From: Deltaproteobacteria bacterium
GTDB lineage: Bacteria; Desulfobacterota; RBG-13-43-22
Reading direction: 5' to 3'
Assembly: GCA_016219225.1 (NCBI GenBank)
Contig: JACRBX010000099.1
Location: 1-42,052 of the forward strand
DNA length: 42,052 nt
Part shown: positions 1 through 8,384 of the stretch, piece by piece
Numbering within the stretch: the first letter of the stretch is position 1
Layout of the letters: each line of letters begins with the position of its first letter
Made by a program: the position numbers and the translations under genes
Notes under the pieces: model-generated
Told to the model about the DNA's origin: nothing
The model's input: only the letters and a program-made list of their open reading frames with translations
The model's database searches: none

Positions 1-123
1 ATTGTGGAACCACGTCGTAAAGGGCGAAAGCGTAAATCAGTGCCCATGTCCGTGCCCGAACCGGAAACCGTTAAATCAGAAACCATAAGGGATAGTAAAG
101 ACAGAGTTTTTCTCTTAAGTTAA
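1..123 (+). CDS. possible C-terminal end of a CDS truncated by the window edge
   Basis: Frame 1 is open from the first base to a TAA at 121-123. It would give about 40 residues rich in Lys/Arg, then a Pro/Val/Glu segment (SVPMSVPEPETV). No domain is recognisable. The Pro/Val stretch comes from a short internal DNA repeat (GTGCCC...GTGCCC), so this could be non-coding. A second frame is also open for about 85 bases. Confidence 0.22.
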   Translation: MVEPRRKGRKRKSVPMSVPEPETVKSETIRDSKDRVFLLS

Positions 124-167
124 TGGCATTAGGTCCGACCCAATGTCACAAGACAAAAATTAGGATT

Positions 168-515
168 CTAACCGGAACTCGGGGAACCTCTTCTTTCCAC
201 CTTGGCGTCAATGTCTTCAAACTGACTGATTTGGATCGATCCGTCAGGAAATTTGGCGATAATTTCCAGATCGCCTCCCATGGCCTTGATAAAATTTCTT
301 AAGGTGCTGATGTACATGTCCGTCCGCTTTTCAAGCTTCGATACCGCTGCCTGCTTAACAGACAATGTTTGCGCCAGCTGTTCCTGACTTAAATTCCTGG
401 CATGACGCAACTCCTGTAAAGGCATGGCTTCCAGTAACGCCCTGGTCTTTTCCGCCGCTTTTTTCCTGGATGCGGGTTTCATTTTGTTTCTAAGGATAGA
501 GTAAGGTTTGCTCAT
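168..515 (-). CDS. higA: XRE-type helix-turn-helix antitoxin, HigA-like
   Basis: This 115-residue protein has a Cro/C1-type helix-turn-helix at about residues 36-85 (LRHARNLSQEQLAQTLSVKQ, then AAVSKLEKR). This is the layout of HigA-family antitoxins that bind their toxin and repress their own promoter. The C-terminal segment (GGDLEIIAKFPDGSIQI) is typical of the family. Its ATG overlaps the toxin stop by 4 nt (ATGA), so the two are translationally coupled with the toxin first, as in higBA systems. The family assignment rests on the HTH pattern and the partner. Antitoxin activity is inferred. Confidence 0.85.
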   Translation of the reverse strand: MSKPYSILRNKMKPASRKKAAEKTRALLEAMPLQELRHARNLSQEQLAQTLSVKQAAVSKLEKRTDMYISTLRNFIKAMGGDLEIIAKFPDGSIQISQFEDIDAKVERRGSPSSG

Positions 516-877
516 AAGCCGCCCCCTTGATCTTCTTCTAAGGATTTCAAATGGTCTTCATAAATTCTTTCGGCTAAGGGCAGGTATTGTTCGTACCAAC
601 GCCCCCCGCCGGTCTTACGGCCGCCGATAAGCAGGATAGCTGCCCGGCGGGGATCGAAAGCATAAAGGATTCTATACGGTTTTCCTTTATGCTGAACTCT
701 CAATTCTCTTATGGCGCGGTACCTGGCCCCTTTGATATCCGAGCTGAAGGGAAACGGTAAATGGGGCCCCTTTTCCTCCAACAAACCGACAACCGCGTCA
801 AGGTCGATCTGTTCTTCCTCGTCCAGACCAACCCACCAGGCTTCAAATTCGTCGGTATATTCAACGATCCATGCCAT
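512..877 (-). CDS. higB: HigB/Gp49-like (RelE superfamily) toxin
   Basis: This RelE-fold mRNA interferase-type toxin would cleave mRNA at the ribosome and be neutralised by the adjacent HTH protein. From the ATG at 877 it has 121 residues. The opening (MAWIVEYTDEFEAWW), the RAIRELRVQ segment and the YRILYAFDP...ILLIGGRKTG core match the HigB/DUF891 pattern. The frame extends upstream to an ATG at 907, but that codon lies inside the -35/-10 region described here, so 877 is preferred. The basic core residues (Arg, Lys, and GGRKTG near residue 96) are those expected of an active toxin. Coupled by a 4-nt overlap to higA. Confidence 0.82.
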   Translation of the reverse strand: MAWIVEYTDEFEAWWVGLDEEEQIDLDAVVGLLEEKGPHLPFPFSSDIKGARYRAIRELRVQHKGKPYRILYAFDPRRAAILLIGGRKTGGGRWYEQYLPLAERIYEDHLKSLEEDQGGGL

Positions 878-883
878 AAAAGG

Positions 884-912
884 AATATAACCTCTAAGGA
901 ATATCAAGTCAA
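884..912 (-). promoter_or_regulatory. sigma-70 promoter of the higBA pair
   Basis: Reading the minus strand, TTGACT (912-907) and TATATT (889-884) are separated by 17 nt. Initiation about 7 nt after the -10 box would fall at or next to the toxin ATG at 877, giving a leaderless or nearly leaderless transcript. Confidence 0.6.
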
Positions 913-1117
913 CGATTTTTTGGATTTAGGAAATGTCTACTTGACGGCATATCAATTTTTTTTCAATTGACAACAGCCGGAAGTTCTTATCCTGCTCCTC
1001 CGGGCCTACCGAAACTGGAAAATAAAATAGGGAAAACAGGAACGGAGGCTTATAACGAATTATGTTTAGCGGCTCATTGAATTCACCTACTAATTTGGCC
1101 GTTCTCTCATGGGAGCC

Positions 1118-1470
1118 TCAATGAGTATTCTCAAGCGCTTCAACCAGGGACGTGACCTCATCCCACGACAGCGATTCTTCCTTGAAGATGTCGTTCACAA
1201 AGGGATCTCCGAGAAGGCGCTCGGCCACTTCAGATGGGCGATAGACCAGATAATCAACCGGAAGATCGGTTTCTATTAATCTGAAAAGTTGATGTGTCCG
1301 GTCAGCACCAAGATGAGGAACGTCGTCCTTGATTATGAATAAGTCAACATCGTTCACTTCATCGGTATCTTTTGCGGCAGATCCGAAAAGGATGATTTTT
1401 TCCGGGGCATATTTGGTCAAAGGTCTTGTTTCAAGCTTTCAATACCTGAAGAAATCTCCGTTCGTGTCAT
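1118..1470 (-). pseudogene. MNT-type minimal nucleotidyltransferase, frameshifted near its N terminus
   Basis: The downstream part, readable from a TTG at 1420, holds the nucleotidyltransferase motif: IILFGSAAKD followed by NDVDLFII (GS...DxD). These small proteins usually pair with a HEPN partner (MntA/HepT). The 5' portion lies in another frame: an ATG at 1470 with an AAGGATGAG-type ribosome site encodes MTRTEISSGIESLKQDL and then hits TGA. Adding one T to the short T run near 1420 would join the halves as ...KQDL-LTKYAPEKIILFGS, which fits the family. The gene follows DUF1667 by 13 nt. No HEPN gene is adjacent. The shift is either a real mutation or a base-calling error in a homopolymer. 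Confidence 0.65.
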
Positions 1471-1483
1471 CTCTCATCCTTTT

Positions 1484-1873
1484 TCACTCACCAGTAACGA
1501 TGATTTCCATTGGCTCGGCCAGACCGGGAACGGCGATCCGTGTGCCCAGGGGCGGCTTGTCGGTGAGGCGAAGGGCCTTGATGGCCTTCATGACTGCCGA
1601 TAAGCTGGAAAGGGGGACGGGGGATGCGGTCTTCACCGGCAGGATGTGCGTCCCTTCTTTCGTCTGGCAGCGCACCGTGGTGGTGAGAACCCGGCGCGGT
1701 TCGATCCATTCCTGGCAGGCAAAGTCCTCGCCCTTTGGACAACGGGCACCGGCAGCCTGGATGCCGTCCGTTTCCAGGGCGCAGCAATTCGGACAGGTGA
1801 TGCAGACGTATTTTTTTGTCGGTCCGGAAAAGACGACCTTGTCCTTCTTTTTCTTTTTTACCTTTTCTTCCAT
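1484..1873 (-). CDS. DUF1667 cysteine-rich small redox protein
   Basis: This 129-residue protein begins with a very basic stretch (KVKKKKKDK). It then has CITCPNCC (two CxxC-type pairs) and a further Cys in GARCPKGEDFACQEW, so it probably binds metal or takes part in thiol redox chemistry. The C-terminal half (VRCQTKEGTHILPVKT...) is the DUF1667 signature. In other bacteria DUF1667 genes sit beside a GlpA-like FAD protein and a second FAD/NAD oxidoreductase, exactly as here. It lies 6 nt after the upstream flavoprotein, so it is almost certainly co-transcribed. Its biochemical role is not established. An electron-transfer or assembly subunit of the neighbouring flavoenzymes is inferred. Confidence 0.85.
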   Translation of the reverse strand: MEEKVKKKKKDKVVFSGPTKKYVCITCPNCCALETDGIQAAGARCPKGEDFACQEWIEPRRVLTTTVRCQTKEGTHILPVKTASPVPLSSLSAVMKAIKALRLTDKPPLGTRIAVPGLAEPMEIIVTGE

Positions 1874-1879
1874 CTCTTT

Positions 1880-2779
1880 TTAACCGGCCAGGGCCCTGCC
1901 CAGCTTTTCCCCTTCTTTAGTCACCCGGTCCACCGTATCATGCACATAGTCGGCATTCCCGGCGAGGTACAAGCCGTTCCCCGGTTCAATCCCGGCGTCT
2001 ATCAGCAGGTCCCTTTCCGGGATGAGACCCACGGAGAAAAGGACCGTATCGCAGGAAAGCTCCCTTTCCCCGCCGGTGCGGTTGTCCCGAACTCTTACGG
2101 CCTCGACCCGGTTCTTGCCCATGATCTCCAGGACCTCATGCTCCAGATAAAGCGGGATGCCGAAATCATCCAGGCACTGGATCTTGTTCCGGATGAGTCC
2201 CGAAAGGTGAGGCAGGATTTCAAAGACGGCCCTGACCCGGGCCCCTTCCAGGGTCATCCGTCTGGCCATGATCAGGCCGATATCGCCGGATCCGATGATG
2301 ACCACTTCTTTCCCCGGCAACACCCCATAAATATTGACCATCTCCTGGGCCAAACCGGCAGTAAAGACCCCGGCCGGCCGGGTGCCGGGGACGGTAAGCA
2401 TCTCCCTGGTCCTCTCCCGGCAGCCGGTGGCAATAACAATATTTTCTGCAGAAACAACCCTCTCCCCCTGGGGGCAGACAAAGGTCACTTTATGGCGCGG
2501 ATGGATGGTGTGAACAAAGGAAGAGGTCTTGACTTCGACATTTTGTTCCAGAATGATTTTCTTATAGCGCGCGGCGTATTCGGTGCCGGTCAGCTCTTCC
2601 TTGAAGTATTTGAGCCCGAATCCCAAATGGATGCACTGGTTCAAAATGCCCCCGAGCCTGGGATGCCGCTCCAGGAGAAGGATTTTTTTGAGACCGGCAG
2701 AGGAGGCACCCACAGAAACGGCCATCCCCGCCGGTCCCCCGCCGATGACGATCAAGTCGTAATGGTTAGATTCTAACAT
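1880..2779 (-). CDS. FAD/NAD(P)-dependent oxidoreductase, GlpA/DUF1667-cluster type
   Basis: This 299-residue pyridine-nucleotide:disulfide-like flavoprotein has an N-terminal FAD dinucleotide-binding motif (VIGGGPAGMA, about residues 10-20). A second Rossmann motif for NAD(P) is at VVIIGSGDIG near residue 165, and the C-terminal FAD-contact segment is GLYLAGNADYVHDTVD. The GGILNQCIHLGFGL segment is typical of the version found beside GlpA-like and DUF1667 proteins. Those clusters are thought to pass electrons from a 2-hydroxyacid or glycerol-3-phosphate dehydrogenase to a nicotinamide or quinone acceptor. It appears full length. Transcription probably comes from the GlpA-like gene 129 nt upstream, although the gap holds an inverted heptamer array. 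Confidence 0.88.
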   Translation of the reverse strand: MLESNHYDLIVIGGGPAGMAVSVGASSAGLKKILLLERHPRLGGILNQCIHLGFGLKYFKEELTGTEYAARYKKIILEQNVEVKTSSFVHTIHPRHKVTFVCPQGERVVSAENIVIATGCRERTREMLTVPGTRPAGVFTAGLAQEMVNIYGVLPGKEVVIIGSGDIGLIMARRMTLEGARVRAVFEILPHLSGLIRNKIQCLDDFGIPLYLEHEVLEIMGKNRVEAVRVRDNRTGGERELSCDTVLFSVGLIPERDLLIDAGIEPGNGLYLAGNADYVHDTVDRVTKEGEKLGRALAG

Positions 2780-2825
2780 GTCGAATCAGATAATTCACCT
2801 TTTACATTTTCATTGTTGCCGCACT

Positions 2826-2882
2826 TACTCGTTTCTGGTTGCTGGTTATAACGAGAAACGAGTAACGAGAAACAAGTAACGG
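2826..2882. repeat. inverted heptamer-array hairpin between two flavoprotein genes
   Basis: Imperfect tandem units of 7 nt (AACGAGA, AACGAGT, AACAAGT) run from 2850 to 2882. An 11-nt perfect inverted copy links TACTCGTTTCT (2826-2836) to 2854-2864. It lies inside a likely operon and would form a hairpin in the transcript. Confidence 0.75.
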
Positions 2883-2908
2883 ATTTTATATATCTTTGTA
2901 AAAACCTA

Positions 2909-4318
2909 TCAGACCGGTTTTATCAGCTCGGACCCTTTCCCCCGTTTAGTGATGGCTTCATAGGGAAGGCCCAGTTCTTCGGCCATGATGGCCATGATCT
3001 TCATGGTGCAAAAAGCCCCGTGACAGCGCCCCATCTGGCTCCGAGTGCGGAATTTGATCCCGTCCATGGTCCGGGCCCCCCTGCGGATGGCCTCTTTGAT
3101 CTCTTTTCTGGTGATCAGCTCACAGCGGCAGACCACCTCGCCGAACTCAGGATCTTCCTTAATCAGGGCATTGCGTTCCTCTCCGCCGAGACGACGGAAA
3201 CGGGGAATGGCCGTTCTTGTGGAGATAACCGTCTTCTTAGGTCTTAAGAGGTTTTTGACGGAGAGCAGGTTGACCACGTACTCGGCAATGGCCGGGGCGG
3301 CCGTGAGTCCCGGAGATTGAATGCCCACCAGGTTGATGAACCCTTCCAGGTCTTCCTGAATATAAAAATCATCTTCCTTGATGGTCGGTCTGACCCCGGC
3401 AAAGGAGGTGATGATCTGGTCTTCCCGGACCGAGGGGACGAGCCGCTGGATTTGGCTAATGACGAATTGTTTGCCTGATTTGGTCGTGGTCAGGTCTTCC
3501 CGGTCCGGGGTTTCTTCGGCCGTGGGACCGAGCATGGTATTGCCGTCGACCGTGGGAATGATGAGGATCCCTTTGGTGTACTTTTGAGGCACCGGAAAGA
3601 TGACCCGTTTGGTGAGCCGGTCGGCATGTTTATCCAAAATAAATTCTTCGCCCTTTCGGGGGACGATGGCCGGGACTTCCATCCCGGCCATCCGGGCGAT
3701 CTTGTCCGCATAAAGACCGGCGGCATTGATGACCAACCGCGATTCAAAGGTGCCTTCCGTTGTGATTATCTTCCAGGTGTCCGGGCCTTGTTCGATGGCC
3801 AGAACTTCATGGTTGCAGAATACCCGCAGTCCGTTGGCCTGGGCGTTCTCAGCCAGGGCATAAACCGTCTCATAAGGGTTGATGACCGCCGCCGTGGGTC
3901 CCAGTAGGGCGCACTCGAGCTCATCCGTGAGGTTAGGCTCATTTTCTTTAAGCCAGGGATTATCTACCATTTGGAGACCGGGGACCCCTAGTTTTTCCCC
4001 GTTTTCCCGGATGGCTTCCAGGGCCTTTCTTTCCCCGGGGAAGGCTACAACCAATTCCCCGGTAGGGATAAAAGGAAAATCCAGGTTTCCAGCCAGCTCC
4101 CGGTAGAGTTCGTTCCCCCTGACGGCCAGCCGGGTCTTGAGCTGCCGGGAAGGGCTCTGGAATCCGGTATGAATGATCCCGCTGTTGGACTTGGAGACCC
4201 CGAAGGATAGTTCGGCCTCCTTTTCGAGGAGGACGCCGTCCAGTGCGTAGCCGGAAAGTTTTTGGGCCACGGCAACCCCGACAATCCCGCCCCCGATAAT
4301 CAGGAAATCAACTTTCAA
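2909..4318 (-). CDS. GlpA/LhgO-like FAD-dependent dehydrogenase with C-terminal BFD [2Fe-2S] domain
   Basis: This 469-residue protein has a DAO-type FAD fold: IIGGGIVGVAVA at residues 7-18, an SNSGIIHTGF flavin-contact segment and a VINAAGLYAD motif in the middle. A C-terminal BFD-like domain at about residues 395-450 carries four cysteines (VVCRCE and GRCHGAFC) that should bind a [2Fe-2S] cluster. The family includes anaerobic glycerol-3-phosphate dehydrogenase subunit A and L-2-hydroxyglutarate dehydrogenase-like enzymes. The substrate cannot be read from the sequence. It is the first gene of a three-gene set with a second flavoprotein and DUF1667, suggesting one electron-transferring complex. 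No glpK or glpF is nearby, so a glycerol role is uncertain. Confidence 0.88.
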   Translation of the reverse strand: MKVDFLIIGGGIVGVAVAQKLSGYALDGVLLEKEAELSFGVSKSNSGIIHTGFQSPSRQLKTRLAVRGNELYRELAGNLDFPFIPTGELVVAFPGERKALEAIRENGEKLGVPGLQMVDNPWLKENEPNLTDELECALLGPTAAVINPYETVYALAENAQANGLRVFCNHEVLAIEQGPDTWKIITTEGTFESRLVINAAGLYADKIARMAGMEVPAIVPRKGEEFILDKHADRLTKRVIFPVPQKYTKGILIIPTVDGNTMLGPTAEETPDREDLTTTKSGKQFVISQIQRLVPSVREDQIITSFAGVRPTIKEDDFYIQEDLEGFINLVGIQSPGLTAAPAIAEYVVNLLSVKNLLRPKKTVISTRTAIPRFRRLGGEERNALIKEDPEFGEVVCRCELITRKEIKEAIRRGARTMDGIKFRTRSQMGRCHGAFCTMKIMAIMAEELGLPYEAITKRGKGSELIKPV

Positions 4319-4373
4319 TGCGACAGGCCCCTGCCCAAAAAGGATCGATAGTATAGGCGCTTAGTAACTCAAC

Positions 4374-4523
4374 ATCGACAAAGTTTTGTCGATCAGGTGG
4401 CTAAATTCCTGTAGGTGGGTGCAGCACAGCGAAACCCACCAATAATTAAAACAAAGTAGAGATAAAAACCTCATTAACTACATTTTGCTCGCTTTTTCGA
4501 GCAACCAGTAACAAGTAACGGGC
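4374..4523. repeat. repeat-bearing gap: short palindrome, GGTGGGT hairpin and heptamer units
   Basis: The 407-nt gap between divergent genes holds three kinds of repeat. There is a 9-bp palindrome (ATCGACAAA / TTTGTCGAT, 4374-4393). A REP-like hairpin follows with arms GGTGGGT and ACCCACC (4411-4445), and its relatives recur at 22675, 23546 and 23851. Heptamer units AACCAGT/AACAAGT lie at 4503-4523 and match the unit at 2850-2882. No gene is visible here. Confidence 0.65.
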
Positions 4524-4656
4524 TCCTTATTGTCTGGAATAGAATCTAACATCCTCTAAAAATAAAGTCTATGCAAAAAACCGGGCCGGGAGGGGGCTCT
4601 TTACCGTTGTTTTCTTGATCCTTTTCTGGTCCTAATTGATTATATTTTCAAATCAA

Positions 4657-4685
4657 TTGCTTTTCTTCCTAATACCTGATAAAAT
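4657..4685 (+). promoter_or_regulatory. sigma-70 promoter for the 4726 gene
   Basis: TTGCTT (4657-4662) and TAAAAT (4680-4685) are 17 nt apart. The predicted start near 4692 precedes a strong AAAGGAGG ribosome site at 4709-4717. Confidence 0.5.
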
Positions 4686-4725
4686 GGTTTTAAACATTTC
4701 CTGTTAGGAAAGGAGGGGATTCCTT

Positions 4726-5115
4726 TTGGATTGGATCTGGATAGGATGGGGATTTCTGGTGGTGGCGGCAGCAGTGGCCGTCTTTCTAATCAGGGCACTG
4801 AATCAGGTTTCCCGGACGGTGCGCAATCTGGGAACATTGGTCAATTCCTTGGAGACGGAGATCACTCCCCTGGTGCGGAATCTAAGGGAAACCTCAGAAA
4901 ACATTAATGGTCTTCTGGTTCAAACCCAGGAAAGATTAAATCAGTTAGAAGGTCTATTCCTGACCTTAAAAGAATCGGCTCAAATCTTTTCTATGATTAA
5001 CCGGATCTTTCGCGGTGGAGTCACTCCAACTTTAGTGAATATGGCAGGACTGGCAGTTGGAATTAAAACCGCCGGACAGTCTTTTTTTAAACGAAAGGGA
5101 AAAGGAGGGAAATGA
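4726..5115 (+). CDS. DUF948-like single-pass membrane protein with coiled coil
   Basis: This 129-residue protein starts with TTG, supported by a strong AAAGGAGGGG site 7 nt upstream. Residues 2-23 are hydrophobic (WIWIGWGFLVVAAAVAVFLI), one membrane anchor. A heptad-rich helical stretch (about 30-85) contains LRETSENINGLL and LVQTQERLNQLEGLF. The C terminus is basic. The pattern resembles DUF948 proteins, often encoded beside YtxH-like proteins as here. A cell-envelope or stress-associated role is inferred from that pairing only. The downstream ATG follows after 1 nt. Confidence 0.72.
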   Translation: MDWIWIGWGFLVVAAAVAVFLIRALNQVSRTVRNLGTLVNSLETEITPLVRNLRETSENINGLLVQTQERLNQLEGLFLTLKESAQIFSMINRIFRGGVTPTLVNMAGLAVGIKTAGQSFFKRKGKGGK

Positions 5116-5116
5116 T

Positions 5117-5437
5117 ATGGCAGAGGAAAAAGGGTGTTCAGGGAGCGCTTTGGTTTTGTCTTTTATCTTAGGTGGGGTGGTTGGAGCCGCCCTGGCAATC
5201 CTCTATTCCCCTTGGGAAGGAGACCGGACCCGGGGAAAACTAAAGGATTTAGCTGAAGAGGTCAAAGAAAAATCAGGTCATCTTTCTGAGGACTGGAAAG
5301 AGAAGGCCGCTACTTTTATAGAAAAAGGGAAAGAGTTTGTGGAACAAAAAAGGGGTATCCTTTCCTCGGCTTTCGATGCCGGGAAGGAAGCCATGACCAA
5401 AGAAAAAGAGGAACTAACCCAAACCGAAGGACTTTAA
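5117..5437 (+). CDS. YtxH-like small membrane protein
   Basis: From the ATG at 5117 this gives 106 residues. An AAAGGAGGG site lies within the end of the previous gene, and the frame's earlier ATG at 5057 overlaps that gene and is not needed. Residues 12-32 (LVLSFILGGVVGAALAILYS) form one membrane segment, followed by SPWEGDRTRGKLKD, the characteristic YtxH junction. The rest is a charged amphipathic helix (EEVKEKSGHLSEDWKEKA). YtxH proteins are general-stress-related in Firmicutes and of unknown mechanism elsewhere. Co-transcribed with the DUF948-like gene. Confidence 0.78.
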   Translation: MAEEKGCSGSALVLSFILGGVVGAALAILYSPWEGDRTRGKLKDLAEEVKEKSGHLSEDWKEKAATFIEKGKEFVEQKRGILSSAFDAGKEAMTKEKEELTQTEGL

Positions 5438-5472
5438 ACCCATTACCAGATAATTTGTCGGGGGTTTTCCCC

Positions 5473-5685
5473 TTATTCTTTCTTGGCATCGTTCCATTGT
5501 TCTGGCAGGGGTTGAGGACCGGGTCTGATACCGGCGATATCCGGGTCTTCATCGCCGATCCGGGGGACAGAACTGCTGCCGAGAGACTTAGCCTGAATTC
5601 GGCGGGATTCCTTATCCTTCTGTTTTTGCTGTCGGGCTTTTTCTTTTTCCATCTTCCTGAAAGTGGCTTTTGATTTATTGGCCAT
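5473..5685 (-). CDS. small basic hypothetical protein
   Basis: This 70-residue protein opens with a Lys/Arg/Gln-rich helix (KATFRKMEKEKARQQKQKDK) and ends in a Pro/Gly-rich tail (DIAGIRPGPQPLPEQW). No known domain applies. The start is well supported: AGAAGGAG lies 7 nt before the ATG. Proteins of this shape recur in proteobacteria, and the strong positive charge suggests nucleic-acid or ribosome contact, but that is inference. It is convergent with the YtxH gene and separated from the malic enzyme gene by a terminator, so it has its own promoter. Confidence 0.68.
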   Translation of the reverse strand: MANKSKATFRKMEKEKARQQKQKDKESRRIQAKSLGSSSVPRIGDEDPDIAGIRPGPQPLPEQWNDAKKE

Positions 5686-5720
5686 TTTTTAACTCCTTCT
5701 GATAGTGCTTCATTAAAACA

Positions 5721-5749
5721 AGAAGCCGAGGTTCAAGCCCCGGCTTCTT
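5721..5749 (-). terminator. intrinsic terminator after the malic enzyme gene
   Basis: AGAAGCCGAGG and CCCCGGCTTCT form an 11-bp stem with one mismatch around a 6-nt loop. On the minus strand it is followed by TGTTTTAA. It stands about 60 nt after the malic enzyme stop. Confidence 0.65.
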
Positions 5750-5812
5750 ATCTTTTATAACAAATTTAAAAAAAATTATCAATAAGAAAAAAAACGATAG
5801 GAAGATCCATCT

Positions 5813-8365
5813 TTATCGGGCACTTTCCAGGATAAAATCCTCCCCCTTGAAATAGCCCAGCTCTCCTTCGTAAATGATGGTTCGGGTCCGCTGGGCGATG
5901 ATTTCCGGATCGATCTCGATTTTGGCCACATTGGTCTCGATGGCGCTCCGGGCAACCGCTGCCGCTACCACCGGCGGGACGCGGAAATCCATGCCCTTGG
6001 GAATAATGTAATCCATCGCCAGTTCCTTTTCCGGGATCATGCCGGCAATAGCCTGAGCAGCGGCTATTTTCATGGGCTCATTAATCACCCTGGCCCGTAC
6101 ATCCAGTGCCCCCCGAAAAACACCTGGAAAGACCAGGGAATTATTGACCTGGTTGGGAAAATCAGACCGGCCGGTGGCCACGATCATGGCCCCGGCTTCT
6201 TTGGCCGGCTCAGGAAGGATCTCCGGGGTAGGGTTGGCCAGGGCAAAGATGACCGGGTCTTTGGCCATGGCTCGGACCATGTCCTGGGTCAAGGCCCCGG
6301 CTACTGAAAGCCCGATAAAGACGTCGGCCCCTCGGACGACCTGAGCCAGGTCCCCTTTCTTTTTTTCGGGGTTGGTCTGCTGGGCCATTTCATTCTTAAT
6401 CCAGTTCATCCCTTCCGGTCGTCCGGGATAAATGGCCCCCCGGGTATCGCAGAGGGTAATCTGACGGACCCCCATCTCCAGGAGAAGTTTGGTTACGGCA
6501 ATGGCCGCTGCCCCGGCTCCATTAACCACCACCTGGAGGTCTTCCAGTTTTCGGTTGGAAATCTTGGCGGCGTTGAGTAAAGCGGCGCTGACCACAATGG
6601 CGGTCCCATGCTGGTCGTCATGAAAAACCGGAATGTTCATTTCTTCTTTAAGACGCCGTTCGATGTAAAAACAGCGGGGAGCCGAGATGTCTTCCAGATT
6701 GATCCCGCCGAAAGTGGCCTCCATGCGTTTGACGATCTCCACAATCTCATCGGCCACTTGAGTTCCCAAACAGATCGGAAAGGCTTCCACCCCGCCGAAG
6801 GTTTGAAACAAAACAGCCTTGCCTTCCATAACCGGCATGGCCGCCCGGGGACCGATATTTCCCAGCCCCAGGACGGCACTGCCGTCGGTTACTATGGCCA
6901 CTAAATTCCCCTTGGCGGTTAAATCATAGGCCAATTCGGGATTCTCCCGGATTAAACGGGCCGGCTTTTCCGCCAGAGGGGGGAGATAAAATTGTCCCAG
7001 AATATAATTATCTCGAATGGCGATCTTGTTTTTTATCTGGAGAACGCCCTGGTACCTGCGATGCAGTTCCAAAGACTCTTCCCTTAAAGTTTGTTTTTTA
7101 CCCGAAGGGGGCGGAACCGGCCATTGTCCTTCATAGACATAGCGGCGGGTCTTCTCGGCGATCTGGGCCGGGTCGGTGTCGCCCCTGGCTTGACCGCTTT
7201 CAACAGCCGCCCTGGCCACAGCCTCGGCAATCCGGGGGGCTGTTCGAAAATCAAAGATTTTGGGCATGACGTGATAAGGGGATAACTCCTCCGAGGGAAC
7301 GCAATCGGCCAGGGCCTGGGCCGCAGCCAGGGCCATGGCGTCGTTGATATCGCTGGTCCGGCTTTCCAGGATCCCTCGGAAAAATCCAGGGAAAACCATA
7401 GCCACATCGGATTGATTAGGGAAATCGGCCCGGTTAAAGACCATGACCCTGGCCCCGGCCTGTCGGGCTTCTTCGGGCATGATCTCCGGTTTGGGGGTGG
7501 ATAAGGCCAGGATGACCGGGTCCTTGGCCATGGAGCGGACCATTACGGGTTTCAAAGCCCCCCCCACGGAAAGCCCGATAAAGACATCGGCCCCTTTTAA
7601 GGCTTCTTCCAGAGTCCCGGTAAAGTTTTCCGGGTTGGTTTTTTTTACGATCTCCCACTTGGCCCAGCTCATGCCCCTGAGCCGGAACTTGTACAAAGCC
7701 CCATCCCGATCGCAGACAATAACCTGTTTGATCCCGGCCTTGACCAGCAAATCGGCACTGACCAGTCCGGCCATACCCGCTCCATTGATCACTACCCTGG
7801 CCTGGGAGAGGTCTTTGCCAACGATCTTCATGGAATTAATTAAAGCCGACAGAACCGGTATGGCAACACCCAGGCCGTGATTGTTAAAAACCGGAATATT
7901 GGCGCCCCGTTCAAGATGATCGGTAATCGTAAAGCTCTGAGGGCTGGCTATATCCTCCAGGCAAAAGGCGCCAAAAGTCGGTGTCAAGGCCAGGGCGGTA
8001 TCTATAAACTCATAGGCATCCCTGGTTCGAAGGCAGATGGGTATGGCATCCACCCCGGCGAAAGTTTTGAAAATAACCGCCTTGCCCTCCATGACCGGCA
8101 GGGCGGCTTCCGGACCGGCATGACCTAAACGGAACAGACCTGACCCGTCGGTCAATATGCCCACGGTATTGCCGCGGCAAGAAAGCGAAAAAGACTGGAG
8201 CGGGTCCCGGGCGATCTCCAGACAGGGTTCGGCTACTCCGGGGGTATAAACCAGACTCAGGACATTGGCATCCTTGATGGGGATCTTGGAGGTGATCCCG
8301 ATCACTCCCCGATATTTTTTACGATAAGCCAGGGCCTCTTCCCCGGCGCCATCTTCAAACAGCAT
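5813..8365 (-). CDS. tandem double-domain malic enzyme; first domain degenerate
   Basis: One 850-residue frame contains two complete malic-enzyme-like units (about residues 10-415 and 427-850). A normal bacterial malic enzyme has one, about 400 residues. Malic enzyme decarboxylates malate to pyruvate with NAD(P) reduction. Unit 1 keeps the Tyr in YTPGVA (Tyr40), Lys95 (EGKA) and Glu137-Asp138, and has a GAGMAG Rossmann motif. However, its DDQHGT motif has become NNHGLG (161-166), NPTPEI has become TPKPEI, and NQVNN has become NQSDV. Unit 2 keeps DDQHGT (583-588), NPTPEI, NQVNN, Lys516 and Glu558-Asp559, but TPGVA after Tyr460 is LPPLA and its Rossmann motif reads GAGAAA. Unit 2 is probably the catalyst, with unit 1 a structural or regulatory pseudoenzyme. 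No phosphotransacetylase domain is fused. Confidence 0.9.
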   Translation of the reverse strand: MLFEDGAGEEALAYRKKYRGVIGITSKIPIKDANVLSLVYTPGVAEPCLEIARDPLQSFSLSCRGNTVGILTDGSGLFRLGHAGPEAALPVMEGKAVIFKTFAGVDAIPICLRTRDAYEFIDTALALTPTFGAFCLEDIASPQSFTITDHLERGANIPVFNNHGLGVAIPVLSALINSMKIVGKDLSQARVVINGAGMAGLVSADLLVKAGIKQVIVCDRDGALYKFRLRGMSWAKWEIVKKTNPENFTGTLEEALKGADVFIGLSVGGALKPVMVRSMAKDPVILALSTPKPEIMPEEARQAGARVMVFNRADFPNQSDVAMVFPGFFRGILESRTSDINDAMALAAAQALADCVPSEELSPYHVMPKIFDFRTAPRIAEAVARAAVESGQARGDTDPAQIAEKTRRYVYEGQWPVPPPSGKKQTLREESLELHRRYQGVLQIKNKIAIRDNYILGQFYLPPLAEKPARLIRENPELAYDLTAKGNLVAIVTDGSAVLGLGNIGPRAAMPVMEGKAVLFQTFGGVEAFPICLGTQVADEIVEIVKRMEATFGGINLEDISAPRCFYIERRLKEEMNIPVFHDDQHGTAIVVSAALLNAAKISNRKLEDLQVVVNGAGAAAIAVTKLLLEMGVRQITLCDTRGAIYPGRPEGMNWIKNEMAQQTNPEKKKGDLAQVVRGADVFIGLSVAGALTQDMVRAMAKDPVIFALANPTPEILPEPAKEAGAMIVATGRSDFPNQVNNSLVFPGVFRGALDVRARVINEPMKIAAAQAIAGMIPEKELAMDYIIPKGMDFRVPPVVAAAVARSAIETNVAKIEIDPEIIAQRTRTIIYEGELGYFKGEDFILESAR

Positions 8366-8384
8366 GGGAAAACTCCTTTTTAGA

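Noticed and set aside
1646-2776. Long open frame (376 codons) on the plus strand
   Set aside because: It runs antisense to the FAD oxidoreductase and DUF1667 genes. Its residues are typical of a shadow frame (Gly/Pro/His/Arg-rich, no motif), whereas the minus strand has clear Rossmann motifs.
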